Shown here in pieces: positions 8,127 to 16,228 of a stretch of DNA of 64,000 bases (the first letter of the stretch is position 1; every line of letters begins with the position of its first letter). Below the pieces are notes generated by a model. It was not told the DNA's origin. It was given only the letters and a program-made list of their open reading frames with translations, and did no database searches. Source of the stretch: DATARH01 sp036268425. Its GTDB lineage: Bacteria; Pseudomonadota; Alphaproteobacteria; ATCC43930; CGMCC-115725. The stretch lies in contig DATAUE010000049.1 in the NCBI GenBank assembly GCA_036268425.1, positions 9,716-73,715 on the forward strand. Direction: 5' to 3'. The translations under genes were made by a program, and so were the position numbers.

Positions 8127-8846
8127 ATGCCAAGGCGTGCTTCAAAGCCTGCTGATGCAAACGCCGATGGCCATCATCGCCGTCAGTCGCGCAACGCGGT
8201 GGCAGCCGGCGAGTGGATTGGTGCACTCGGGGTGACAGGCTTGACCGAAGAGGCGCTGCCGCCGGAATTACGCGAGGCGATTGCGCGGCTGGTCGGCGAA
8301 CGCGACCGGTTGCACGACGATCTCACCAAAGCGCGCAGCCGCATCGCTTCGCTGGAGCGGCTCGCCGACGAAGATGCACTGACCCCGGTCGCCAACCGGC
8401 GCGCGTTTGTGCGGCAACTGACGCGCATGATCGCCTTTACGCATCGCTACGGCGTACCGGCGGCGGTCGTCTATTTCGACGTCAACAACATGAAGCTGAT
8501 CAACGACGAGCATGGCCATCCCGCCGGCGACGCCGCGCTGCGGCACGTCGCGACGGTCTTACGCGACAACATCAGGTCGAGCGATGTTGCAGGGCGGCTC
8601 GGCGGCGACGAATTCGGCGTGATCCTGGCGCAGACTGACGAAGCGCAGGCCCATGACAAAGCGGCGGTGCTGGCAACCGCGATTGCCCGGACGCCGCTGA
8701 ATTGGGGCGGCGTCATGATCCCGGTGTCGGCTGCCTATGGGATCCACGCATTTTCGGCGAATGACGATCCGCAACACGCGATCGAACTTGCCGACCGGGC
8801 AATGTATCAGCAAAAGCGCACCATTGTGCACGCCGGCGTTGAATAG
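8127..8846 (+). CDS. GGDEF-domain diguanylate cyclase
   Basis: Makes cyclic di-GMP from two GTP. An N-terminal stretch of about 90 residues ends in a coiled coil (AIARLVGERDRLHDDLTKAR) that should drive dimerisation. The catalytic domain follows with DALTPVANRRAF, FDVNNMKLINDEHGHPAGD and an intact GGDEF. Five residues before GGDEF sits RSSD, the inhibitory I-site, so product feedback is expected. There is no membrane segment or recognisable sensor domain. A TTG two codons upstream is an alternative start. Confidence 0.93.
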   Translation: MPRRASKPADANADGHHRRQSRNAVAAGEWIGALGVTGLTEEALPPELREAIARLVGERDRLHDDLTKARSRIASLERLADEDALTPVANRRAFVRQLTRMIAFTHRYGVPAAVVYFDVNNMKLINDEHGHPAGDAALRHVATVLRDNIRSSDVAGRLGGDEFGVILAQTDEAQAHDKAAVLATAIARTPLNWGGVMIPVSAAYGIHAFSANDDPQHAIELADRAMYQQKRTIVHAGVE

Positions 8847-8851
8847 CGGCG

Positions 8852-9055
8852 TTACGCAATGATGTCCGGAAGCAACTCACTCTCGATCTTTAGTATCTGA
8901 TCCTTCAGCAATAACTTGCGCTTTTTCAGGCGTTGCAGTTGAAGCTGGTCGAACGGGCCGCGTTCGCTGACGCGCGCGATGATATCGTCAAGGTCGCGGT
9001 GCTCCGTCCTGAGCTCGGCGAGCTTTGCTTTCAGGGCTTCAATGTCGAGATCCAT
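8852..9055 (-). CDS. YdcH/DUF465 family small protein
   Basis: A 67-residue, almost entirely helical, charged protein with the DUF465 pattern: an N-terminal helix (IEALKAKLAELRTEHRDLDD), a short loop, and QLQRLKKRKLLLKDQILKIE. The role of the family is unknown. It converges with the diguanylate cyclase gene, ending five bases from it. A second member of the family lies at 10428-10595. Confidence 0.85.
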   Translation of the reverse strand: MDLDIEALKAKLAELRTEHRDLDDIIARVSERGPFDQLQLQRLKKRKLLLKDQILKIESELLPDIIA

Positions 9056-9142
9056 CGAAAATAGTCACGCGTGATGCAGGGGGACAGCGGTGGTGTATTG
9101 CCCCGTCAATATAGCACGAAACCCGCCGGTTTCGTCGATGTG

Positions 9143-9667
9143 ATGCACGACCAGGACCCGGCGAATGGCGCCAGTCGTTTGGGAGAGGCGTTCTGGCGAT
9201 TTTCGCTGACCTTCTATGCCCGGCCTGCTGTTGCCGAAGCGCTTTTGGCGCTGCAGAACCGGGCTGAGCACAACGTCAACATCGTATTGTTCGGGCTGTG
9301 GCTCGGCAGCGTCCGGGGCCGGTACCTCACTGCCACCGATCTTTCACGGATCAGGGAGGCCGTCAAACCTCTCGACACCGTGGTGATTACACCGTTGCGT
9401 CGGCTCCGACAGGGACTGAAGACGGATGACGATGCGCAGATGCAGGCGCTGCGGCGGCGAATGGCAGGCGTCGAGCTCGCTGCCGAGCGCGTCGTGCAAT
9501 ATCGCCTGGCGGCTTGCTTGGGCGGCGCTGTCGCGCCGCATCTCGCGGCGGATGCGTTGGCTGCTGCTGCCGCGGCCAACCTGGCGCTCATCCTTGGCGA
9601 GCACGCAGCACTGCCGCAAGCGGCTGTTCTCCGTAGGGAGCTGGCGGCATTGCTGCGTCGGCACTGA
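9143..9667 (+). CDS. TIGR02444/DUF2390 family protein
   Basis: A 174-residue protein with the family opening FWRFSLTFYARPAVAEALLA, followed by NVNIVLFGLWLGS. The rest is helical and alanine-rich. No function is established for the family. I prefer the ATG at 9143 because the conserved block starts soon after it. The reading frame is open further upstream to 9071 but that part looks unrelated. Confidence 0.75.
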   Translation: MHDQDPANGASRLGEAFWRFSLTFYARPAVAEALLALQNRAEHNVNIVLFGLWLGSVRGRYLTATDLSRIREAVKPLDTVVITPLRRLRQGLKTDDDAQMQALRRRMAGVELAAERVVQYRLAACLGGAVAPHLAADALAAAAAANLALILGEHAALPQAAVLRRELAALLRRH

Positions 9668-9686
9668 TCTTGGAAGTCCGACGCGG

Positions 9687-10307
9687 CTATGCGCGCAACG
9701 GCGGTACAGCGGCCGGCTCACCCCAGCGGCGCACGGTGCCGGCATCGATGCCGAACAGATCGAGCACCCGGCCGAGCGTCTGGTCAATCATCTCGTCGAG
9801 GCTTTGCGGCTTGGCGTAAAACGCCGGCACCGGCGGTGCAATGATCGCGCCCATTTCGGACAGCGCCGTCATTGTGCGCAAATGCCCGGTATGCAGCGGC
9901 GTTTCCCGCACCATCAGCACCAGCCGCCGCCGCTCTTTCAGCACGACATCGGCGGCGCGCGACAGCAGCGTCGTCGTCATGCCAGTGGCGATTTCGGCCA
10001 TGCTGCGGATTGAGCATGGCGCGACGATCATGCCGATCGTCGCGAACGATCCCGACGAAATCGGCGCTGCGAGATCGCCGACGGCGTGCACGACATCCGC
10101 GCGGGCGCGCAAATCGGCCGGCTTCAGGTTGGTTTCGAGTGCCAGCGTCACCTCTGCCGAGCGGCTCATCACAAGGTGGGTTTCAACCCGCAGCGGCTGG
10201 AGCAATGCCAACAGGCGGGCGCCGTAAACCGCACCGGACGCACCGCTGATGCCGACGATCAGCCGCGGCTGCGGCACTTCTGCCTGGGGTAATCGCTGCC
10301 CGGACAA
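9687..10307 (-). CDS. ubiX: UbiX-family flavin prenyltransferase
   Basis: Attaches dimethylallyl to FMN to make the prenylated cofactor used by UbiD decarboxylases, including the ubiquinone pathway enzyme. The sequence opens RLIVGISGASGAVYGARLLA (FMN/prenyl phosphate loop) and carries SSGSFATIGMIVAPCSIRSM and LMVRETPLHTGHLRTM. The start is a TTG at 10307, because AGGAGG lies five bases upstream; the open frame extends 29 codons further without a binding site. That gives 206 residues, normal for UbiX. No ubiD is present in the window. Confidence 0.93.
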   Translation of the reverse strand: MSGQRLPQAEVPQPRLIVGISGASGAVYGARLLALLQPLRVETHLVMSRSAEVTLALETNLKPADLRARADVVHAVGDLAAPISSGSFATIGMIVAPCSIRSMAEIATGMTTTLLSRAADVVLKERRRLVLMVRETPLHTGHLRTMTALSEMGAIIAPPVPAFYAKPQSLDEMIDQTLGRVLDLFGIDAGTVRRWGEPAAVPPLRA

Positions 10308-10427
10308 AGCGTCCTCCTGCAAAGCGCCTCGCGGCACACTATTTCGATCAATGGGGCTGAGACTCTGGCCGGCGCGGCGCTTCGGCGCTACCATCGGTCG
10401 CTGTAGAATAGATCAGGAGGACGGTGC

Positions 10428-10595
10428 ATGTCGGAGCAGGATCGCATCGAGGAGCTCAGAGAAAAGCATGCTTCGCTCGAGCGCGCCATCGATGAGGAGG
10501 GGCATCGGCCAATGCCCAACCATGAGGCGATTGTCGATCTGAAGCGCCAGAAACTCCGCATCAAGGACGAATTGTTCCAACTGGAGAAGCATTAG
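10428..10595 (+). CDS. Second YdcH/DUF465 family small protein
   Basis: A 55-residue gene begins at ATG 10428 with AGGAGG at 10415-10420. The product is a helix-loop-helix (RIEELREKHASLERAIDEEG, then IVDLKRQKLRIKDELFQLEK) matching DUF465. It is divergent from ubiX and ends just before a strong terminator. Function is unknown. Confidence 0.85.
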   Translation: MSEQDRIEELREKHASLERAIDEEGHRPMPNHEAIVDLKRQKLRIKDELFQLEKH

Positions 10596-10621
10596 ACGCG
10601 CCACGCACGCCATCTTGTTTG

Positions 10622-10656
10622 AAAAAGCCGGAGGGTTTCAGCTCTCCGGCTTTTTT
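10622..10656 (+). terminator. Strong intrinsic terminator
   Basis: A 12-base perfect stem (10622-10633 with 10644-10655) and 10-base loop end in six Ts. The 5' arm starts with five As, so the hairpin can also work on the minus strand for the gene ending at 10724. It closes the small YdcH gene. Confidence 0.9.
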
Positions 10657-10723
10657 GTTGCCTGTCGCGCCCAAGCCGTCGCCTATCGCGCGCAGCTTCG
10701 TCGTGGCCGTTAAGCCGTGGCAG

Positions 10724-11845
10724 TTAAGCTGTGGCGGCTTGCCGGTCGAGCAGCCGCACCAGGACGAAGTTGCTTCCCTTGGCGGCATAGACATTAGTGC
10801 GTGGATCGCTCAAATCCGGTTGCCCATTCTTATAGATCACGTTGCTGCTATTGATGGGGCCGTGCTGATTATGCTCGAGTTCTCCCGGCAGTTCGGGGTT
10901 TTCGGTCACATATTCCTGGGCGAGGATCATTCTGTCGCCGAATTGCGGCAGCCCGGTATTGCCGACCGCCATTAGATCGTTCGCCGCCCATTGCCAGCCG
11001 GCGGGGATGCGCGTCCAGGCGAAAACATGTGTGCCGCCGGGTTTCTGGCCGATCGTTATGCTGCCGGGCAGAAAATCGCCGGGCTGCAGTTGCGCAAACG
11101 GCCGGCTGACGATCTCGACGACCGAAGCGTTAGCGGCCTGCTCGAACAACGGCCGCATCTGCGCCGAGGATTGGCACGTCGTGAGCGCATCGCTCATGCC
11201 GGCCAGTTCCTGCGGAAATTCGCGCTTTAATTGCGCCAGCACATATTTCGAGATCGCCGCTGTGCAGCCCTCCGCGCCGAGGCTCGCACCGGTCTGATTG
11301 TCGCCCGGCGTCGGTAGTTGCGCCGAGCCGGCAAAGATCAGAATCTGCTCGGCGCGTGCGGCAATGCGGTTGCCAGGGGGTGCACCCGCGAGCGTGACCA
11401 TAAAGCGAAATTGCTTCTGGATTTCGTCCTGCTTGTCGGCGTCCATCGGCACCAGCGCAATCATCCACGACGGGATGCTCATTTGCACCAGCGCCCCCTG
11501 CAGATCAGGCGGCAGTGCCTCCCATCGCTGCTGAAACGCGGCGGACAGCCCTTGATTCTTAATGTTGGTGGGCAGCCATTTCGCCTTGCGCTGAATGTCG
11601 CGGGTGAGCCAGGCCGGCGATTGCGCAACCGGATCGGCGACCGTCGCCGCAGAGACGTTCTGGGATTGGGGGATCGCAGGCGGCGGGCTGTCCTGCCAGG
11701 AACCGGGCGTGTCCGTCATGGCCGGCGGCAATGGATCAGGCTGCGGCAACGCTGGATCGAGCTGAGGCGGCACCGGATCGGGCGGTGGTGACGGCGGCTT
11801 GCTCGAACCGCGGAACAAAGACAAAAGCCCATCAAAGACACCCAT
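10724..11845 (-). CDS. Proline-rich protein, possible Cys/His amidase
   Basis: I do not recognise this 373-residue protein with certainty. Residues 15-65 are a proline-rich linker (repeated PDPLPP-like units). Residues 75-165 are helical with SPAWLTRDIQRKAKWLP. The C-terminal half has a cysteine at the head of a helix (AEGCTAAISKYVLAQL), then LQPGDFLPGSITIG and GGTHVFAWTRIP. That order (helix-leading Cys, PGD, His-Val) resembles CHAP or NlpC/P60 cell-wall amidases. There is no signal peptide or transmembrane helix. It could be a peptidoglycan amidase or an effector, but this is inference. It ends opposite the terminator at 10622-10656. Confidence 0.5.
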   Translation of the reverse strand: MGVFDGLLSLFRGSSKPPSPPPDPVPPQLDPALPQPDPLPPAMTDTPGSWQDSPPPAIPQSQNVSAATVADPVAQSPAWLTRDIQRKAKWLPTNIKNQGLSAAFQQRWEALPPDLQGALVQMSIPSWMIALVPMDADKQDEIQKQFRFMVTLAGAPPGNRIAARAEQILIFAGSAQLPTPGDNQTGASLGAEGCTAAISKYVLAQLKREFPQELAGMSDALTTCQSSAQMRPLFEQAANASVVEIVSRPFAQLQPGDFLPGSITIGQKPGGTHVFAWTRIPAGWQWAANDLMAVGNTGLPQFGDRMILAQEYVTENPELPGELEHNQHGPINSSNVIYKNGQPDLSDPRTNVYAAKGSNFVLVRLLDRQAATA

Positions 11846-11888
11846 TTCCCGTGCTCCCGCTATCCAGAATTGATTTCACTCTGAACGC

Positions 11889-13511
11889 TCAGGCGCTTTC
11901 TTTCGCCTGCTGCCGCAAAACGAATTTCTGTATCTTGCCGGTCGAGGTTTTGGGCAGCGGACCAAAGATAATATGCCGCGGTGCCTTGTAATGCGCCAGA
12001 TGCTGCCGGCAAAACGTGATGATATCCGTGGGTTCGGCGGCGGCGCCGTCCTTCAACGTCACAAAGGCGCAGGGCGTTTCGCCCCAATCCGGGTCGGGGC
12101 GTGCAACGACAGCGGCTTCGAGCACGGCGGGGTGGCGATAGAGCACATCCTCAACCTCGATTGTCGAGATGTTCTCGCCGCCTGAAATGATGATGTCCTT
12201 TGAGCGGTCCTTGATCTCGATATAGCCGTCGGGATGCGCCACCGCGAGGTCGCCGGTGTGAAACCAACCGCCGGCAAAGGCTTCGTCGGTGGCGGAGGGG
12301 TTTTTCAGATAGCCTTTCATCACGATATGGCCGCGCATGAAGATTTCGCCCATCGTCGTGCCGTCCTGCGGCACCGGAACGAGCGTTTGCGGGTCGGCGA
12401 CCGTCAGCCCGTCGAGCACCGGATAGGCAACGCCCTGGCGTGCTTTGCGACGGGCGCGCTCGTCGCCCGATAATTCGTCCCACTCGTCGTGCCAGGCACA
12501 GATCACCGCCGGCCCGTAAACTTCGGTCAGTCCGTAGACATGGGTAATGCGGAACCCGAGCGCCTCCATCCCGCCGATCACCGCGGCGGGCGGCGCGGCT
12601 CCGGCGGTCATCATCTCGACCGGCCGCGGCAGCTTTTCGTTGCGCGCGTGCAGCAGCACGTTCATCACGACTGGCGCGCCGCACAGATGGGTGACGCCGT
12701 GGCGCTCGATTGCATCATAGATCGCCGCCGCCTCGACCCGGCGCAGGCAGACATGCGTGCCGGCGAGCGCGGTTATCGTCCAGGGAAAACACCAGCCGTT
12801 GCAGTGAAACATCGGCAGTGTCCACAAATAGACCGGATGCTGCCGCATGCTCCAGACGAGGATATTGCCAAGCGCGTTCAGATAGGCGCCGCGATGATGA
12901 TAGACCACGCCTTTCGGGTTTCCGGTCGTGCCCGACGTATAGTTCAGCGAAATCGCGTCCCACTCATCGCCGGGCGTCAGTTCTGCGAAAGCCGGGTCAC
13001 CCTCGTTCAGCAACGCCTCATAATCGGTCTCGCCGAGCCGTTCGCCGCCCGGTCCTTCCGGGTCGGCGATGTCGATGACCAGCGGCTTTTGGTCGAGCAA
13101 GGCCAGGGCGCGCCCGATCACCGGCGCGAACTCGGTGTCGGTCAGCAGCACCTTGGCGTCGCCGTGCTTGAGGATAAAGGCGATCGTTTCGGCGTCGAGC
13201 CGGATGTTCAGCGCATTCAGGACGGCGCCGGCCATCGGCACCGCAAAGTGCGCCTCAAAGGCTTCGGGGATGTTGGGCGCCATCAACGCCACGGTGTCGC
13301 CGCGGCCGATGCCGCGCGCCGTCAGCGCGCCCGCCAGCCGGCGGCAGCGTTCGAGGCTCTGCTGCCAGGTGTAGCGGCGCGCACCGTGAATGACGGAGAC
13401 CCGCTGCGGATAAACCGCGGCCGCGCGCAGCAGAAACCCGATCGGTGACAGTGGGACGTAATTCGCCGCATTCCTGTCGAGATTGGTTTCGAAGGGATTG
13501 TCGCCGCTCAT
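11889..13511 (-). CDS. Acyl-CoA synthetase (AMP-binding)
   Basis: An adenylate-forming ligase of 540 residues that activates a carboxylic acid to its CoA thioester via an acyl-AMP. It has the phosphate loop YTSGTTGNPKG, LPMFHCNGWCFPWT, VYGLTEVYGP, the TGDLA hinge region, KDRSKDIIISGGENIS and the C-terminal catalytic lysine in PKTSTGKIQK. The pattern resembles the medium-chain/methylmercaptopropionate-CoA ligase group. The substrate cannot be read from sequence. I start at the ATG at 13511; the frame is open further upstream but overlaps the GFA gene in a low-complexity translation. Confidence 0.92.
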   Translation of the reverse strand: MSGDNPFETNLDRNAANYVPLSPIGFLLRAAAVYPQRVSVIHGARRYTWQQSLERCRRLAGALTARGIGRGDTVALMAPNIPEAFEAHFAVPMAGAVLNALNIRLDAETIAFILKHGDAKVLLTDTEFAPVIGRALALLDQKPLVIDIADPEGPGGERLGETDYEALLNEGDPAFAELTPGDEWDAISLNYTSGTTGNPKGVVYHHRGAYLNALGNILVWSMRQHPVYLWTLPMFHCNGWCFPWTITALAGTHVCLRRVEAAAIYDAIERHGVTHLCGAPVVMNVLLHARNEKLPRPVEMMTAGAAPPAAVIGGMEALGFRITHVYGLTEVYGPAVICAWHDEWDELSGDERARRKARQGVAYPVLDGLTVADPQTLVPVPQDGTTMGEIFMRGHIVMKGYLKNPSATDEAFAGGWFHTGDLAVAHPDGYIEIKDRSKDIIISGGENISTIEVEDVLYRHPAVLEAAVVARPDPDWGETPCAFVTLKDGAAAEPTDIITFCRQHLAHYKAPRHIIFGPLPKTSTGKIQKFVLRQQAKESA

Positions 13512-13524
13512 CAAAGCCGATCCC

Positions 13525-13929
13525 TCAGCGCCGTGCCTGGGGGAAATGCTGTGTCCCCTCCGGCAGCCCGAGCCAGCGATGCATGGATTCTTCCCATCCT
13601 GACGACGTCGGCGCCGGGAAATCAGGATCGGCAAAAGCACCGACGGCGATGCCGCACGTCGCGGGGTTGCGGTCGCCTTCCCAGAAAACGCTGGTGCCGC
13701 AATTTGGGCAGAAATGAAAGCGGATTTCGAAGCCGCTATCCCCCAGCCGCGCGTAGATCTTGTTTTCACCCTCGATCCGCACCCGCTCCTTCGGATAGGC
13801 GGCACCGGAATGCACCACCGCGCCGGTGCGCCGCTGGCAGGCGATGCAATGACAGACATAGACGCGCTCCGGCTCATCTGACGCGATTGCCTTGAGTTGC
13901 CCGCAATGGCACTGCGCGGTGCGCTGCAT
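13525..13929 (-). CDS. GFA family (glutathione-dependent formaldehyde-activating-like) protein
   Basis: A small zinc protein with the GFA cysteine pattern: CHCGQLKA, CHCIACQRRTGAVVHSG and FHFCPNCGTSVFW. Relatives are annotated as glutathione-dependent formaldehyde-activating enzymes or centromere protein V-like, but most have no proven activity. ATG 13929 has AAGGA seven bases upstream; an in-frame TTG five codons earlier is less likely. It is 134 residues and precedes the acyl-CoA synthetase by 13 bases, so the two are probably cotranscribed. Confidence 0.88.
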   Translation of the reverse strand: MQRTAQCHCGQLKAIASDEPERVYVCHCIACQRRTGAVVHSGAAYPKERVRIEGENKIYARLGDSGFEIRFHFCPNCGTSVFWEGDRNPATCGIAVGAFADPDFPAPTSSGWEESMHRWLGLPEGTQHFPQARR

Positions 13930-14035
13930 GTTCCGTTCCTTCAAATGTCCGATGGCCGAATGCTCGGCAGCCCACGATACTGAAATTGACGATACTCGCG
14001 CCGGCCGTCATCAAACAACTCGCCGGGAGGATAAC

Positions 14036-15952
14036 ATGCAATCCTATGCTGAAACCTATCGCTGCTCGTTGGCTGAGCCGCAGCAATTCTGGGCCGAAGC
14101 GGCCGAAGTAATCGATTGGGAGCGGCGCTGGGACCGGGTGCTTGACGACAGCCGGCCGCCATTTTATCGCTGGTTCCCAGGAGCGCGGCTCAACACCTGC
14201 TGGAATGCACTCGATCGCCATGTCGCGGCCGGCAACGGCGAGCGCCTAGCGCTGATCTGGGACAGCCCGGTCACCGATACGATCGAGCGTTTTACCTATC
14301 GCGAACTGCGCGACCGTGTCGCGCGGTTTGCCGGCGCGCTGGCGGGATTAGGCGTCGTCAAGGGCGACCGTATCCTGATCTACATGCCGATGGTGCCGGA
14401 GGCGGCGATCGCGATGCTCGCTTGTGCCCGCATCGGTGCGATCCATTCGGTCGTATTCGGCGGTTTTGCGGCGCACGAACTGGCGACCCGCATCGACGAC
14501 GCCAAGCCGCGAGTCATCCTGGCGGCGTCCTGCGGGGTCGAAATCAACCGGATTGTCGCCTACAAGCCGCTGCTCGATGCCGCGATCGGCGAAGCCAACG
14601 CAAAGCCGCAAGCTCTGGTGATACTGCAACGGCCGATGTGCCGGGCCGAGATGGTGGCGGGCCACGACCATGACTGGCAGGAGCTTGCCGATGCGGCGGC
14701 CCCGGCCGATTGCGTGCCGGTGCTGGCCACCGACCCGCTCTATATTCTCTATACCTCGGGCACCACCGGCATTCCCAAAGGCGTCGTGCGCGACAATGGC
14801 GGGCACGCGGTCGCGCTGATTTGGTCGATGCGCCACATTTACGGAGTTCAGCCGGACGAGGTGTTTTGGACCGCTTCCGATGTCGGCTGGGTCGTCGGCC
14901 ATTCCTATATCGTGTATGCGCCGCTGCTTTATGGCTGCACCTCAGTCATGTATGAGGGAAAGCCGGTCGGCACACCGGATGCCGGTGCGTTCTGGCGCGT
15001 TATCGAGCGGCACAAAGTGCGCGTGATGTTCACCGCGCCGACCGCGTTCCGCGCAATCAAGCGCGAAGACCCGGACGGCGCGCTGATCCGCGCCCGCAAC
15101 CTGTCGCAATTCCGCGCGCTGTTTCTCGCCGGCGAGCGGGCCGACCCGCCGACCGTCGCCTGGGCCGAGGAACAGCTTAAGGTGCCGGTCATCGACCATT
15201 GGTGGCAGACCGAGACCGGCTGGCCGATCGGCGCCAACTGCCTCGGCATCGAGCAAATGCCGGTCAAGCACGGCTCCTGCACGCGCGCCGTGCCCGGCTG
15301 GGACGTGCGGGTTCTGGAGGCCGATCCGGTGGCCGGCAAAGCCGCCAAGGAACTGGCGCCTGGCGAGATCGGCGCGCTGGCGATCAAGCTGCCGCTGCCG
15401 CCCGGCGCATTGCCGACGCTATGGCAGGCCGACGAGCGGTTTGTGCAATCCTATCTCGACACCTATCCCGGCTATTACCAGACCGCCGATGCCGGGTTTA
15501 TCGACGGCGACGGCTACATCAGCGTGATGACCCGCACCGACGACATCATCAATGTCGCCGGTCATCGCCTGTCGACCGGCGGCATCGAGGAGGTCGTGGC
15601 GGCGCATCCCGATGTCGCCGAGTGCGCCGTGATGGGCGTTGCCGACCCGCTCAAAGGGCAGGTGCCGCTTGGGCTGGTTGTGCTGAAAGCCGGGGTGGCC
15701 CGCCCGCCCGGTGCGGTCGAAGACGAAGTCGTCGGTATGGTGCGGCGGCAGATCGGGCCGGTCGCCAGCTTCAAGGCGGCGCTGGTCGTCGATCGCCTGC
15801 CGAAAACCCGTTCCGGCAAAATCCTGCGCGGCACGATGCGCGCCATCGCCGATGGCGAAGATTACCGCATGCCGGCCACGATCGACGATCCGGCGATCCT
15901 CGGCGAAATAGGCGACGCCCTGGCCAAGGCCGGCTATCCGCAGGCGAAATGA
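14036..15952 (+). CDS. prpE: Propionyl-CoA synthetase
   Basis: A 638-residue AMP-forming acyl-CoA synthetase of the propionate/acetate group. It has the ACAS N-terminal block (FYRWFPGARLNTCWNALDRH), VVFGGFAAHELATRIDDAKP, the phosphate loop YTSGTTGIPKGVVRDNGGH, TASDVGWVVGHSYIVYAPLL, HWWQTETGWPIG and PKTRSGKILRGTMR with the catalytic lysine. FKAALVVDRLPKTRSGK is typical of PrpE. The ATG at 14036 follows GGGAGG. The frame remains open upstream to 13892 but that portion overlaps the divergent GFA gene and its promoter. Confidence 0.92.
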   Translation: MQSYAETYRCSLAEPQQFWAEAAEVIDWERRWDRVLDDSRPPFYRWFPGARLNTCWNALDRHVAAGNGERLALIWDSPVTDTIERFTYRELRDRVARFAGALAGLGVVKGDRILIYMPMVPEAAIAMLACARIGAIHSVVFGGFAAHELATRIDDAKPRVILAASCGVEINRIVAYKPLLDAAIGEANAKPQALVILQRPMCRAEMVAGHDHDWQELADAAAPADCVPVLATDPLYILYTSGTTGIPKGVVRDNGGHAVALIWSMRHIYGVQPDEVFWTASDVGWVVGHSYIVYAPLLYGCTSVMYEGKPVGTPDAGAFWRVIERHKVRVMFTAPTAFRAIKREDPDGALIRARNLSQFRALFLAGERADPPTVAWAEEQLKVPVIDHWWQTETGWPIGANCLGIEQMPVKHGSCTRAVPGWDVRVLEADPVAGKAAKELAPGEIGALAIKLPLPPGALPTLWQADERFVQSYLDTYPGYYQTADAGFIDGDGYISVMTRTDDIINVAGHRLSTGGIEEVVAAHPDVAECAVMGVADPLKGQVPLGLVVLKAGVARPPGAVEDEVVGMVRRQIGPVASFKAALVVDRLPKTRSGKILRGTMRAIADGEDYRMPATIDDPAILGEIGDALAKAGYPQAK

Positions 15953-16064
15953 CGCTCGGGAAATGCCAGGAAACTTGGCAAATGCCAGGAAAGCCGCCAG
16001 ATATCAGCCATCCCGCGGCTTGACCCACCGCGTCGCGTCTCACATTATCGCGGCACGGTAAGAA

Positions 16065-16141
16065 GGGCCCGTAGTTCAGTTGGTTAGAACTCGCCGCTCA
16101 TAACGGCGCTGTCGCAGGTTCGAATCCTGCCGGGCCTACCG
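16065..16141 (+). tRNA. tRNA with CAU anticodon, probably tRNA-Ile2
   Basis: A complete cloverleaf folds: acceptor stem 16065-16071/16131-16137, D stem 16074-16077/16087-16090, anticodon stem 16092-16096/16104-16108 with anticodon CAT at 16099-16101, and T stem 16114-16118/16126-16130. C4-G69 and C5-G68 in the acceptor stem are known TilS identity pairs, which favours isoleucine (lysidine-modified CAU) over elongator methionine. It is not the initiator, which has a GGG/CCC anticodon stem. The first acceptor pair is G-U. The gene ends CCG, so the final A of the tail must be added. Confidence 0.9.
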
Positions 16142-16228
16142 TTCCTCGCGACACTACCGGTGACCGGCATGCGCCGTGGTCTTCGGCGCGCGCAGCATAG
16201 GGCGGCCCGCGGGAGCAGCAAGGTCGCC

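Noticed and set aside
15961..15992. Repeated 13-base word after prpE
   Set aside because: Two copies of AAATGCCAGGAAA 19 bases apart are too short and simple to call an element.
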